Assembly: GCF_937127095.1 (NCBI RefSeq)
Contig: NZ_CAKZLP010000054.1
Coordinates: 186,001-250,000 of the forward strand
Reading direction: 5' to 3'
From: an uncultured Amphritea sp.
GTDB taxonomy: Bacteria; Pseudomonadota; Gammaproteobacteria; Pseudomonadales; Balneatricaceae
DNA: 64,000 nt
Position 1 is the stretch's first letter. Every line of letters starts with the position of its first letter. The position numbers were made by a program, and so were the translations under genes. Positions 9,405-16,826 of this stretch are shown piece by piece. The notes under the pieces were generated by a model. The model ran no database searches, was not told the origin of the DNA, and saw only the letters and a list, made by a program, of their open reading frames with translations.

Positions 9405-9958
9405 ACTGAGGGATTAGCGCTGATTATTTCGCACACCTCAGCAGAGATATTACGAAAACGATGGGGGCGGTTACTGTTGAAATAGTAACCGTCTCCCGCT
9501 TTCAGGTGGTACACCTGAAAACCAACGGTCAGCTCGATCTCACCACTGATCACCACACCACCCTCTTCCCCCGGATGCTGTAACATCTCAGGTCCGGTTT
9601 CTGCTCCTGGCTCATAACGCTCTTTCAACAGATCCATGGAGCGCCCCTTATTGCGGGCACCAATCAGCTTCAGGCTAAGGTTATTTGAGCCAATGTCAGG
9701 CATCTCTTCTGCCTTATATACCACGCTTTCCGGCTCCATATCCTCAATTTCCAGGGTGAAAAAATCACCAATAGAGATAGGAATACCGGACAACACTTTC
9801 TTCAATGAACTAACCGAGGGGCTTACCCCGTTTTTCTCAATCATTGAGATGGTACTGTTAGTCACGCCCACCCGTTTAGCCAGCTCCCGTTGCGAAAGCC
9901 CTTTCAGCTTACGAATCGCTTTTAAGCGCTCACCCACATCCATCTGTTCCATATCCAT
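9401..9958 (-). CDS. XRE-cupin transcriptional regulator, PuuR-like
   Basis: The 185-residue protein has an N-terminal XRE helix-turn-helix (about 10-65: LSQRELAKRVGVTNSTISMIEKN) and a C-terminal cupin (about 105-180: PGEEGGVVISGEIEL and AGDGYYFNSNRPHRF, a plausible metal or ligand site). This is the architecture of PuuR, the putrescine repressor, and of many regulators of amine and amino acid use. It lies downstream of the TRAP genes on the same strand, but about 340 bp of repeat-rich sequence separates them. A link to the TRAP transporter is therefore suggestive only. A second in-frame ATG two codons later is equally possible. Confidence 0.82.
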   Translation of the reverse strand: MDMEQMDVGERLKAIRKLKGLSQRELAKRVGVTNSTISMIEKNGVSPSVSSLKKVLSGIPISIGDFFTLEIEDMEPESVVYKAEEMPDIGSNNLSLKLIGARNKGRSMDLLKERYEPGAETGPEMLQHPGEEGGVVISGEIELTVGFQVYHLKAGDGYYFNSNRPHRFRNISAEVCEIISANPSV

Positions 9959-10080
9959 TTCCGCCGTCTTGTTTCATTATTAGAGTAATCATCCGCACCA
10001 GAACACCACAAGGTGTGCGAAATATTTTATAGAAAGAACAGAGGGGAGTAAAAGAATCGCTCATTGCAGGTCGTTAGAAC

Positions 10081-10117
10081 GTCGCTAGGCGACTCGTCAG
10101 AGGCGGCTTCGCCGCCT
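10081..10117. repeat. two adjacent perfect hairpins
   Basis: GTCGC-TAG-GCGAC at 10081-10093 is followed by AGGCGGC-TTC-GCCGCCT at 10101-10117. Both are perfect stems with three-base loops. Clustered GC-rich hairpins of this kind are typical of extragenic palindromic elements; no T-run follows, so they are not obvious terminators. Confidence 0.55.
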
Positions 10118-10167
10118 TGCCAGATGCTAGAAAAAGCATGGTGCGTCAGAATTCAATTTTACAGTTG

Positions 10168-10196
10168 ACCTATCGCGACGAGGGCGTCGCTCCCAC
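10168..10196. repeat. REP-like extragenic palindrome
   Basis: Read on the minus strand this is TGTGGGAGCGACGCCCTCGT followed by CGCGATAGG. The stem is GCGACG/CGTCGC around CCCT. It closely resembles the REP sequences scattered through Pseudomonas genomes and linked to REP-associated tyrosine transposases. Here it lies between convergent-adjacent transcription units. A run of A at 10196-10202 would act as a T-run on the minus strand upstream of the stem, so it is not a terminator in that direction. Confidence 0.7.
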
Positions 10197-10248
10197 AAAA
10201 AATGACAGTCTCAATAAAATCCTTGATAGAGGGCGCCGTTCAAATAAC

Positions 10249-10279
10249 AAGCGACGGCTTTCAGATCAAGCCGCCGCTT
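10249..10279 (-). terminator. possible terminator of the TRAP operon
   Basis: AAGCGACGGCTT and AAGCCGCCGCTT form a 12-bp stem with one G-U-type mismatch and a 7-base loop, 20 bp after the TRAP large-subunit stop. The following minus-strand sequence is AT-rich but lacks a clean T-run, so termination may be weak. Confidence 0.45.
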
Positions 10280-10298
10280 CAGTTGATACAGGTAAGTT

Positions 10299-11597
10299 TT
10301 ACATTAACCCCAGCAATTTTGGAAAAAACAGTGACAGCTGCGGTACTAAACTGGTTACAACCATTACCGGCAGACCGACAAAAGCCATCAACGCTATCGC
10401 CGGCATGACTGCTTTGTGAATTGGCACCTGCCCAATACGACAGGCCATATACAGAATCGGCGCCACTGGCGGACTATTGGCTCCGATCACCACAGAGCAG
10501 GCAACAATCGAGGCGTAATGAATCGGGTCGACACCACTGGCCACCATTAGCGGCAGAAACAGAGGCGCCACCACAACAGTCACTGAGACATCATCCATAA
10601 TCATACCGGCAACAATCAAAAAGATGTTTACCGCAATCAGAATCATCAGCGGGTCTTTCACCAGCCCGGTAATCACCTCGGTCAGCTCCTGAGGAATTCG
10701 CTCAGATGCCAGTATCCGGCCAATCATAAAACTAAATAGCAGGATAAGAATAACCGTCCCGGTGGTTTCTGCAGCCGCGATCACACTCGCGCTTAAACGC
10801 TTGATAGTCAGATCACGATAGACAAAAAAACCGATCACGATAGCCACAAAGGCGGCAATCGCGGCAGCTTCAGTCGGCGTACAGACACCCCCGTAAATCC
10901 CCCCCAGAATAATCACCGGCAGCGAGAGAGCCGGCAGCGCCTGAAATGCAGCAGTTCCTTTCGATGGTAACTTTTCCAGACCATCCTGAGCCCCGGCAGT
11001 CACCTCCTGAAACAGGCGTCCAACGCTGAACCGATTTGCCATTATCAACCCCGCAATCAGCAGTAAAGCAGGTCCGATTGAGGCCGCAAAACAGGCTGCT
11101 ACCGACTGCCTTGTTACCACTGCGAACAAAATCATCGTGATCGATGGCGGGATGAGAATTCCCAGAAGTGAGGATATCCCCAACAGCGCAGAAGAATACC
11201 CTCGTGGGTAACCCCGCTTTTCAAGGGGACCGATCATAATAGTGCCAATCGAAGCAACTGCGGCGGTTGCAGTACCGGCAATCGCGCCGAAAATACCAGA
11301 CGCCAGGACCATTGAAGCCCCCATTCCGCCTTTACGCTTACCCACCAACACTTCAATAAAGTTCACCAGCCTCAGGGCTATACCGCCACTCTGCATCAGA
11401 TAGCCGGTGAGCACAAATAACGGCAGTGCAATCAGAATCACTGAATCAATCGAGCGGTATCCCTGCAACATCAGGGTATTAAAATTAGCGTCATACGCGA
11501 ATGCCAGATATGCCAGTACGCCGGCAAAAGACCAGGCAACCGGCACCCCAACAATCATCAGGAACAATAAGATTCCTACTGCGATTAAACCTTCCAT
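10299..11597 (-). CDS. dctM: TRAP transporter large permease (DctM-type)
   Basis: The 432-residue, strongly hydrophobic protein matches TRAP large subunits: about 12 membrane segments, AIAGTATAAVASIGTIMIGP near 110, LLGILIPPSITMIL near 145-160, and the late VVVAPLFLP ... GANSPPVAPILYMAC signature near 345-390. It carries substrate across the inner membrane using a sodium gradient. Its start overlaps the small-subunit stop (TGATG), so the two are translationally coupled. The substrate must be judged from the binding protein and context. The symbol denotes the family rather than C4-dicarboxylate specificity. Confidence 0.92.
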   Translation of the reverse strand: MEGLIAVGILLFLMIVGVPVAWSFAGVLAYLAFAYDANFNTLMLQGYRSIDSVILIALPLFVLTGYLMQSGGIALRLVNFIEVLVGKRKGGMGASMVLASGIFGAIAGTATAAVASIGTIMIGPLEKRGYPRGYSSALLGISSLLGILIPPSITMILFAVVTRQSVAACFAASIGPALLLIAGLIMANRFSVGRLFQEVTAGAQDGLEKLPSKGTAAFQALPALSLPVIILGGIYGGVCTPTEAAAIAAFVAIVIGFFVYRDLTIKRLSASVIAAAETTGTVILILLFSFMIGRILASERIPQELTEVITGLVKDPLMILIAVNIFLIVAGMIMDDVSVTVVVAPLFLPLMVASGVDPIHYASIVACSVVIGANSPPVAPILYMACRIGQVPIHKAVMPAIALMAFVGLPVMVVTSLVPQLSLFFPKLLGLM

Positions 11598-12133
11598 CAG
11601 CGAATATCCTGCTGGTTTGCTTCGGCGATAATGACCGGTTCAGGGTGATAGCCGATCAAACATTGAATAAAGTCCCTGAGGGCATATAGGGAACAGCCAA
11701 TACTGGCGAACATAATGGCACTCTGAGGTATCCATAGAGGGATCGATAATCCCGGAGTATGTTGCGGTCTACGCAACCCCCAGCTGAGCATCCGATAAGC
11801 AAGGAAAACAAAGAAGCCGGTAATCACCAGCGTCACCAATGAGATGAAGCACTGATGCAGCCGACGAATCTGTCGGTCACGAATACTGGTCTGAAGAAAA
11901 TCCACGACCAGATGTTCCCGTTTACGGCTGGCAATCAGGCCACCCACCATATACAGCCACATACCGAACAACATGATCAGCTCCAGCAGTCCGATAATCG
12001 ACCAGCCGAATACATAACGGGCCACAACCAGAAACAGCATCAGGCCCACCAGCATCAGGCTGCTGATCAGAGCAACGGTATTGAGCAACCATCCGACCTT
12101 CTGGTCTAATCCAATAAAGAAACGCATAATCAT
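11597..12133 (-). CDS. dctQ: TRAP transporter small permease (DctQ-type)
   Basis: The 178-residue protein has four membrane segments (about 15-40, 48-68, 90-112 and 130-150), with the DctQ-typical RYVFGWSIIGLLELIML and KREHLVVDFLQ. It pairs with DctM in the inner membrane. A GAGGTAG ribosome site precedes ATG 12133, and its stop overlaps the dctM start. It is separated from the binding-protein gene by a short spacer containing a hairpin plus T-runs, which should make the permeases less abundant than the binding protein. Confidence 0.9.
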   Translation of the reverse strand: MIMRFFIGLDQKVGWLLNTVALISSLMLVGLMLFLVVARYVFGWSIIGLLELIMLFGMWLYMVGGLIASRKREHLVVDFLQTSIRDRQIRRLHQCFISLVTLVITGFFVFLAYRMLSWGLRRPQHTPGLSIPLWIPQSAIMFASIGCSLYALRDFIQCLIGYHPEPVIIAEANQQDIR

Positions 12134-12145
12134 GGTACTACCTCA

Positions 12146-12181
12146 AAAACAAAAACGGCGGAACAATCTCTGTACCGCCGT
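12146..12181 (-). terminator. attenuator hairpin between TRAP binding protein and permeases
   Basis: On the minus strand ACGGCGG and CCGCCGT form a 7-bp GC-rich stem with a 13-base loop, followed by TTTTTGTTTTTG. It lies in the 63-bp spacer after dctP. Partial termination here is a common way to express more periplasmic binding protein than permease. Confidence 0.7.
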
Positions 12182-12196
12182 CCGGGACTTTAAACC

Positions 12197-13234
12197 TTAC
12201 AACGGGGTCGCGTTCGCCCGAATGGTGTCCATAATTTCAGAGCCAATCTCCTGATCCATCAACGGCCAGACTTTCTCACGGGCAGCGCGGGCAAACTCTT
12301 TTATCTGCTCGTCTGACAGCTCGAAGTATTTCATTCCCGCTTTTTCAGCTTCTGCTACGTAGTGCTGATCCTGCGCCTGCGCTGCTTTAAACTGCGCCAT
12401 CATCACTTCATTAGCGGCATCAGCTACGATCTTCTGTTCAGCTTCAGTCAGTGCATCAAACGACTCCTGATTCATACTCAGAACACCGGTCATGAAAAAG
12501 TGCTTAGAGCGAACGTAGTAATCGAGCAGATCACGGAAATATTCATAGTCCCAATAGATCACGTTACCCGCTTCACCATCGACAACACCGGTTTGCAGTG
12601 AGGTGTAGACTTCGCCCCAGTCGATTGCAGCAGTCTGGTAACCCAGTGCCTGCATTGTCTGAGGTGCTGGGAATACGGTCATAGTACGCACTTTAAGCCC
12701 TTCTGCTTCGGCAATAGTGGTCGCGTATTTACCCCGGGTTGCGACACCGTTGAAACCTTCAGGCCAGGGGCCAAAGAACTTCAGACCAATATCAGAGTAG
12801 ATACCACCGAGCATATTATTAACCCAGCCACCCGGACTGTAGGCGGTGAGCGCCTCATCCCAGGAAAGGGTCATATAAGGGGTGTAGATAACACCGATGC
12901 GCTTATCATATGAGGTCATTGGCCAGTTAAGCATCACATCAACATCACCGGCAACGTGCAGATCAAATACTTCGTTCTGACTGCCCAGTTCATTCTGATA
13001 GAACACTTTAACGTCGATATCACCACCAGAGTTTTTCTCAATCAACTCCGCCCAGTGTTCCAGCGTATCACCCGCTGGAGAACCCTTTGCTCCCGAATCG
13101 GTCGCCATTTTCAGCGTCACTGCCTGTGCTGAACCGACCATCAGAGCACTGGTCGCAACCAGGCTGGTCATGAATGAAAGTAAGCCTTTCCGATTAAAGA
13201 CTGACTTTCTCTTCGGCGTATCTATTCTGCTCAT
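12197..13234 (-). CDS. dctP: TRAP transporter periplasmic substrate-binding protein (DctP-type)
   Basis: The 345-residue precursor has a long N-terminal extension and a signal peptide ending around SAQA-VTLKMATDS (near 38). The mature part fits the DctP family: SPAGDTLEHWAELIEKNSGG, YQNELGSQNEVFD, and GLKVRT near 180, whose arginine usually binds the substrate carboxylate. Many aromatic residues surround the putative cleft (NVIYWDYEYFRDLLDYY near 225-240). A small carboxylate is expected. Placement beside the betaine island makes a betaine-like or other amino carboxylate possible but unproven. First gene of dctPQM. Confidence 0.9.
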   Translation of the reverse strand: MSRIDTPKRKSVFNRKGLLSFMTSLVATSALMVGSAQAVTLKMATDSGAKGSPAGDTLEHWAELIEKNSGGDIDVKVFYQNELGSQNEVFDLHVAGDVDVMLNWPMTSYDKRIGVIYTPYMTLSWDEALTAYSPGGWVNNMLGGIYSDIGLKFFGPWPEGFNGVATRGKYATTIAEAEGLKVRTMTVFPAPQTMQALGYQTAAIDWGEVYTSLQTGVVDGEAGNVIYWDYEYFRDLLDYYVRSKHFFMTGVLSMNQESFDALTEAEQKIVADAANEVMMAQFKAAQAQDQHYVAEAEKAGMKYFELSDEQIKEFARAAREKVWPLMDQEIGSEIMDTIRANATPL

Positions 13235-13625
13235 CTCTTTTACTCACCGCTATTCTTATCGTTTGTATAACCGCTGCATCACTGCGGCAGCATCCTGTTT
13301 TTTTCCCCGGGAACACATAGATATCAGTAATAAAGATCGATGGTCAATTACAGCTAATACATTAAAATATAACTACATTAATCAAAAAAATAAGTGAATA
13401 TTTATGTAAAAACAAATAAATTCAGTTTTATAATTCACTTATTTAAATTATGGCAATCTGTTTCACTTAAACTGATTTTGCAGACGCTTCGCAAACAGAT
13501 AGATAAGGTGTCGTTTCTAAAATAGTTGAAAAAGCAGATATAAAAAAACGACCGTAAAACGGCGGAAAAAGATAAATGTAAAAATGGCGATTAAAACAGC
13601 ATCGAAAGCGTTAGAACTGAAAGCT

Positions 13626-13645
13626 AAAAAAGAGCCCTGCGGCTC
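13626..13645 (-). terminator. hairpin with T-run downstream of araC regulator
   Basis: On the minus strand GAGCC-GCAG-GGCTC is followed directly by TTTTTT. The stem is short (5 bp) but GC-rich. It lies about 160 bp after the AraC-family stop and could be a second terminator. Confidence 0.5.
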
Positions 13646-13771
13646 ATTTGAAAAAAGACTGTCGGGGTCGCCCCGGAGAAAGGCCGACTAATAGAGGCCC
13701 GCCGGATAATGAAGGTTGCGGTTAGCACAATACGATAGCCGTGTGCCAACTCAACAGATATAAAGAAGGGA

Positions 13772-13795
13772 GCAGCCAGACAGGGATCTGGCTGC
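13772..13795 (-). terminator. hairpin just after the AraC-family gene
   Basis: GCAGCCAGA and TCTGGCTGC form a perfect 9-bp stem with a 6-base loop, 10 bp after the stop codon. The following minus-strand sequence is pyrimidine-rich (TCCCTTCTTT) rather than a clean T-run, so it is a likely but imperfect terminator. Confidence 0.55.
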
Positions 13796-13805
13796 CAGGG
13801 GTATG

Positions 13806-14930
13806 TCAGATAGCTATGGAACCAAAACTGGGCTCTGCCTGCGCCGAATGCAGCACCGCAACAGACCGCTTCATGCTAGCGAAGAAACCGTTTTCCTCCG
13901 GCGATTCGATGATGCCGTTCTGTTGTTGCGAAACAGGTAGCCCGCCTTTGCGCTCATCTCGGGGGGAGATTCCGATATGTTTACGATAACAGCGACTGAA
14001 ATGCGGTGTTGAGACAAACCCGCAGGCAGTGGATATCTCCACAATCGCCATACTGGATTGTTTTAACAACTGCCGTGCCCGATCCAGCCGCAGCTTGAGA
14101 TAGTAACGCGACGGCGAGCAGTTGAGGTATTTAAGAAACATTCGTTCAAGCTGACGGCGTGAAACATCAACAAATGCAGCCAGTTCATCAAGCCCGATGG
14201 GTTCCTCCAGGTTGTTCTCCATCAGTTCGATCACATCCACCAGTTTCGGCTTACTATCACCGCAGTTATGTAACTGCCGCAGAGGCACCCTTTGCTGGTC
14301 AAACTCAGTGCGTATGCGGTCGCAGATAAACATATCGGATACCGCCATCGAGAGTTTCGGCCCATGCTGCAGGGTCACCATATGCAGGAACATATCCATT
14401 GGTGAAACACCTCCGGATGAGGTCATACGGTTCTTGTCGATGGTAAACAGGCGACTGTTGCAGTTCACTTTAGGATAATGTTCCTGCAGTGACGCCATAC
14501 ACTCCCAATGGGTACTACAATCATAGCCATCCAGCAAACCCGCATGGGCCAGCAGATAAGCACCGGTACAGATGCCACCAAGCGTCACGCCACGACGGTT
14601 CATTAACTGTAACCAGCTAACCTGCTTTTGCGTAAAGCTACGGGTGATATCGACGCCACCGCAAACAATCAACAGATCCAGTTCCGGCATATCGGCGATA
14701 GAAAAATCAGGCGTAAAACTTAAGCCGTCACTGGCACTGACAGGGGCTCCGGTTTCGGACACCATATGCCAGCTGTATAGCTCATGGCCAGACAACTGAT
14801 TCGCCATTCTAAGCGGCTCAATCGATGACGCCAGCGCAATCATAGTGAAGTTATTCAGCAGTAAGAAACCCACACGGGTCACTTTTTGGTAATCCTTAAT
14901 CGGATCCAAAGCCGTAGATGATATAGTCAT
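13806..14930 (-). CDS. GbdR-like GATase1-AraC transcriptional regulator (next to fdhA)
   Basis: The 374-residue protein has an N-terminal DJ-1/PfpI (GATase1-like) domain (about 15-185: GFLLLNNFTMIALAS, LLIVCGG, GGICTGAYLLAHAGLLDG) and two C-terminal AraC helix-turn-helix motifs (about 225-325: DELAAFVDVSRRQLERMFLKYL and GFVSTPHFSRCYRKHIG). This is the architecture of GbdR, SouR, CdhR and ArgR. It closely resembles the gbdR candidate at 38481 and is probably a paralogue. Divergence from fdhA suggests it controls C1 or sarcosine steps, as SouR does in Pseudomonas, but the ligand is unknown. AAGGGGGCG gives a good ribosome site. Confidence 0.87.
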   Translation of the reverse strand: MTISSTALDPIKDYQKVTRVGFLLLNNFTMIALASSIEPLRMANQLSGHELYSWHMVSETGAPVSASDGLSFTPDFSIADMPELDLLIVCGGVDITRSFTQKQVSWLQLMNRRGVTLGGICTGAYLLAHAGLLDGYDCSTHWECMASLQEHYPKVNCNSRLFTIDKNRMTSSGGVSPMDMFLHMVTLQHGPKLSMAVSDMFICDRIRTEFDQQRVPLRQLHNCGDSKPKLVDVIELMENNLEEPIGLDELAAFVDVSRRQLERMFLKYLNCSPSRYYLKLRLDRARQLLKQSSMAIVEISTACGFVSTPHFSRCYRKHIGISPRDERKGGLPVSQQQNGIIESPEENGFFASMKRSVAVLHSAQAEPSFGSIAI

Positions 14931-15150
14931 GGTAGCGCCCCCTTTATAACGCGTACAAGCAGTAGATGCAAAGAGCCAAGCAACGTCGCACCGGTGCTAC
15001 TCACGTTCGTTTTCTTATTTTTTAGGACAATTTAAAATGGCTGATGAAAAACAGAGCTCTGCTATTTCTTCCGCCGGCATGGTCGTTTTTATTCAAGCAT
15101 TTTATTGACTAAAGTCTTATCGTTTTGCTCAACCACTGATTGAATATTAT

Positions 15151-15164
15151 TTGATTTAGATCAA
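15151..15164. promoter_or_regulatory. FNR/ANR-type box
   Basis: TTGATTTAGATCAA matches the FNR/ANR consensus TTGAT-N4-ATCAA at all ten fixed positions. It lies between the AraC-family gene and fdhA, 221 bp upstream of the former start and about 390 bp upstream of fdhA. No fnr/anr gene is in the window. Confidence 0.6.
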
Positions 15165-15215
15165 ACGCAGAATATCTATAAACGACCACGCTCCAGCATT
15201 GCTTACCCCTAAGCG

Positions 15216-15230
15216 ACACCATTAACGACA
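15216..15230 (-). promoter_or_regulatory. candidate shared AraC-type operator (fdhA/araC region)
   Basis: Minus strand TGTCGTTAATGGTGT. It shares TGTCGT-N3-TGG with sites upstream of gbcA, gbcB and glyA, and is near-identical over 12 bases to the gbcA site. It is the best candidate for binding by one of the GbdR-type regulators; binding is inference. Confidence 0.5.
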
Positions 15231-15331
15231 TTCATTGATTTACAACAGTTTTCAACCTGCTGCCAACCCACCCAAAAAACACTTTAGCAACGGTATTTTT
15301 ATCGAATAATCACCTTATGAAGAGGATTAGC

Positions 15332-15424
15332 ATGTCGGTTCTGAACAATTCCAGCGCGGTAGCAGACAGTCGCAGTCAGATACGACAGCCTATGATAGCC
15401 ATACACTTGTTCGCAGGTGGCTGA
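15332..15424 (+). CDS. possible leader ORF upstream of fdhA (30 codons)
   Basis: ATG 15332 is preceded by AAGAGGA about 8 bases upstream and opens a 30-codon frame that ends at TGA 15424, about 125 bp before fdhA. The product has no recognisable motif. The flanking sequence AGGATTAGC-TCG-TTC also occurs in the gbcA leader at about 20928, without an ATG, which hints that the leader rather than the peptide is conserved. It may be a chance ORF. Confidence 0.25.
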   Translation: MSVLNNSSAVADSRSQIRQPMIAIHLFAGG

Positions 15425-15440
15425 ATAGCAAAACACAATA

Positions 15441-15502
15441 TTGGATACATTACGGCGGTTTTAAAATACCAAAAAGCCATATTTATGGACTATTGTATCC
15501 AA
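15441..15502. promoter_or_regulatory. inverted repeat TTGGATACA / TGTATCCAA upstream of fdhA
   Basis: Perfect 9-bp arms at 15441-15449 and 15494-15502 are separated by 44 bp, ending about 50 bp before the fdhA start. Each arm is itself close to a palindrome of the TTGTATACAA kind often bound by GntR/FCD regulators. It may be a two-site operator for fdhA. Confidence 0.4.
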
Positions 15503-15550
15503 CACACCAATCCTAAGGTGTTCCTATAATAATATAACAGGAGTATTACC

Positions 15551-16750
15551 ATGAGTAGCAATCATGCCAACCGTGGTGTTGTCTATAAAGGCCCGGGTGA
15601 AGTCGCTGTTGAGGCAATCGCCTTTCCAGAGTTATCACTGGGTAAACGTAAATGTAATCACGGTGTCATCCTGCGAGTGCTGACCACCAATATCTGTGGT
15701 TCAGACCAGCATATGGTGCGCGGTCGTACTACGGCCCAATCCGGCCTGGTGCTGGGCCATGAGATCACCGGACAGATCATCGAGTGCGGCAACGATGTCG
15801 AGTTTCTCAAGCCAGGCGATATCGTTTCAGTCCCCTTCAATATTGCCTGTGGCCGTTGCCGCAACTGCAAAGAGGGTAACACCGGCATCTGCCTCAACGT
15901 TAACCCTGCCCGCCCGGGAGCCGCTTACGGTTACGTCGATATGGGCGGCTGGGTCGGTGGCCAGGCAGAGTATGTGATGGTGCCCTATGCTGACTTTAAC
16001 CTGCTGAAATTCCCCGACTCGGATCAGGCGATGGAGAAGATCCGCGATCTGACCCTGCTGTCGGATATCTTCCCAACAGGCTTCCACGGCTGCGTGACTG
16101 CCGGAGTCGGCCCGGGCTCAACTGTCTATATTGCCGGTGCAGGCCCTGTAGGACTTGCAGCAGCAGTCTCGGCACAGCTACTGGGTGCTGCCTGCGTTAT
16201 CGTAGGGGATATGATCGAAGACCGTCTGGAACAGGCACGCAGCTTTGGTTGCGAAACCATCGATCTGCGTCAGGAAGGCGAGATGGCCGATAAGCTGGAA
16301 GCGATTCTGGGTGAGCGTGAAGTGGATGCATTCGTCGACTGCGTTGGCTTTGAAGCCCACGCCTGTGGTTGCAACCACGGAGTAGAAGCACCGGCAACCG
16401 TGCTTAACTCAGCGATGCAGATGACCCGTGCCGGGGGTTCTATCGGTATTCCAGGCCTCTATGTAACGGAAGATCCCGGCGCGATGGATGATGCCGCAAA
16501 ACACGGTGCTCTGAGCATGCGCTTTGGGCTCGGCTGGGCGAAATCCCATTCCTTCCATACCGGCCAGTGCCCGGTGATGAAATACCATCGCCCACTGATG
16601 CAGGCAATTCTGTTTAACAAAGTAGATATTGCGAAAGCGGTTAACGTGCAGATGATCTCCCTGGATCAGGCACCAGAGGGTTATGCTGACTTCGATGGCG
16701 GTGCTGCTAAGAAGTTTGTTATCGATCCCCATGGTTCAGTAGCCGCTTAA
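15551..16750 (+). CDS. fdhA: formaldehyde dehydrogenase, glutathione-independent
   Basis: This 399-residue zinc alcohol-dehydrogenase-family enzyme oxidises formaldehyde to formate with NAD+ and no glutathione, as in Pseudomonas putida FDH. The catalytic zinc ligands lie in NICGSDQHM (near 48) and the GHE of LGHEITG (near 68). The structural-zinc cysteines are in ACGRCRNCKEGNTGIC (near 98-113). The Rossmann motif GAGPVGLAAA is near 195, and the FDH-specific HACGCNHGVEAPATVLN stretch near 270. It removes formaldehyde released by betaine, dimethylglycine and sarcosine demethylation encoded nearby. AGGAG lies 7 bp before ATG. It is monocistronic, with a strong terminator. Confidence 0.95.
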   Translation: MSSNHANRGVVYKGPGEVAVEAIAFPELSLGKRKCNHGVILRVLTTNICGSDQHMVRGRTTAQSGLVLGHEITGQIIECGNDVEFLKPGDIVSVPFNIACGRCRNCKEGNTGICLNVNPARPGAAYGYVDMGGWVGGQAEYVMVPYADFNLLKFPDSDQAMEKIRDLTLLSDIFPTGFHGCVTAGVGPGSTVYIAGAGPVGLAAAVSAQLLGAACVIVGDMIEDRLEQARSFGCETIDLRQEGEMADKLEAILGEREVDAFVDCVGFEAHACGCNHGVEAPATVLNSAMQMTRAGGSIGIPGLYVTEDPGAMDDAAKHGALSMRFGLGWAKSHSFHTGQCPVMKYHRPLMQAILFNKVDIAKAVNVQMISLDQAPEGYADFDGGAAKKFVIDPHGSVAA

Positions 16751-16771
16751 CAGGCCTGCGGTTATCCTAAT

Positions 16772-16803
16772 AAAAAAACCACCGGCCACCCGGTGGTTTT
16801 TTT
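16772..16803. terminator. bidirectional terminator between fdhA and the exonuclease gene
   Basis: AAACCACCGG-CCAC-CCGGTGGTTT is flanked by A7 on the left and T7 on the right. It can serve both convergent genes. Confidence 0.9.
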
Positions 16804-16826
16804 GTTTCAACACAACTAAAAAAAGA

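Larger units (their letters stand above)
9959..10298. other. intergenic spacer rich in palindromes
   Basis: No gene is supported here; the short frames on the plus strand have no ribosome site and no recognisable content. The spacer holds a hairpin pair at 10081-10117, a REP-like element at 10168-10196 and a hairpin that may terminate the TRAP operon at 10249-10279. The promoter of the PuuR-like gene must lie at its left end. Confidence 0.6.
13235..13805. other. AT-rich intergenic region upstream of dctP
   Basis: About 570 bp with no supported gene. The part nearest dctP (13350-13460) is very AT-rich and should contain its promoter. The part nearest the AraC gene carries two hairpins that look like terminators for that gene. 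Confidence 0.6.

Noticed and set aside
13511..13525. TGTCGT sequence upstream of dctP as a further GbdR-type site
   Set aside because: It lacks the TGG half and points away from dctP, so it adds no support.
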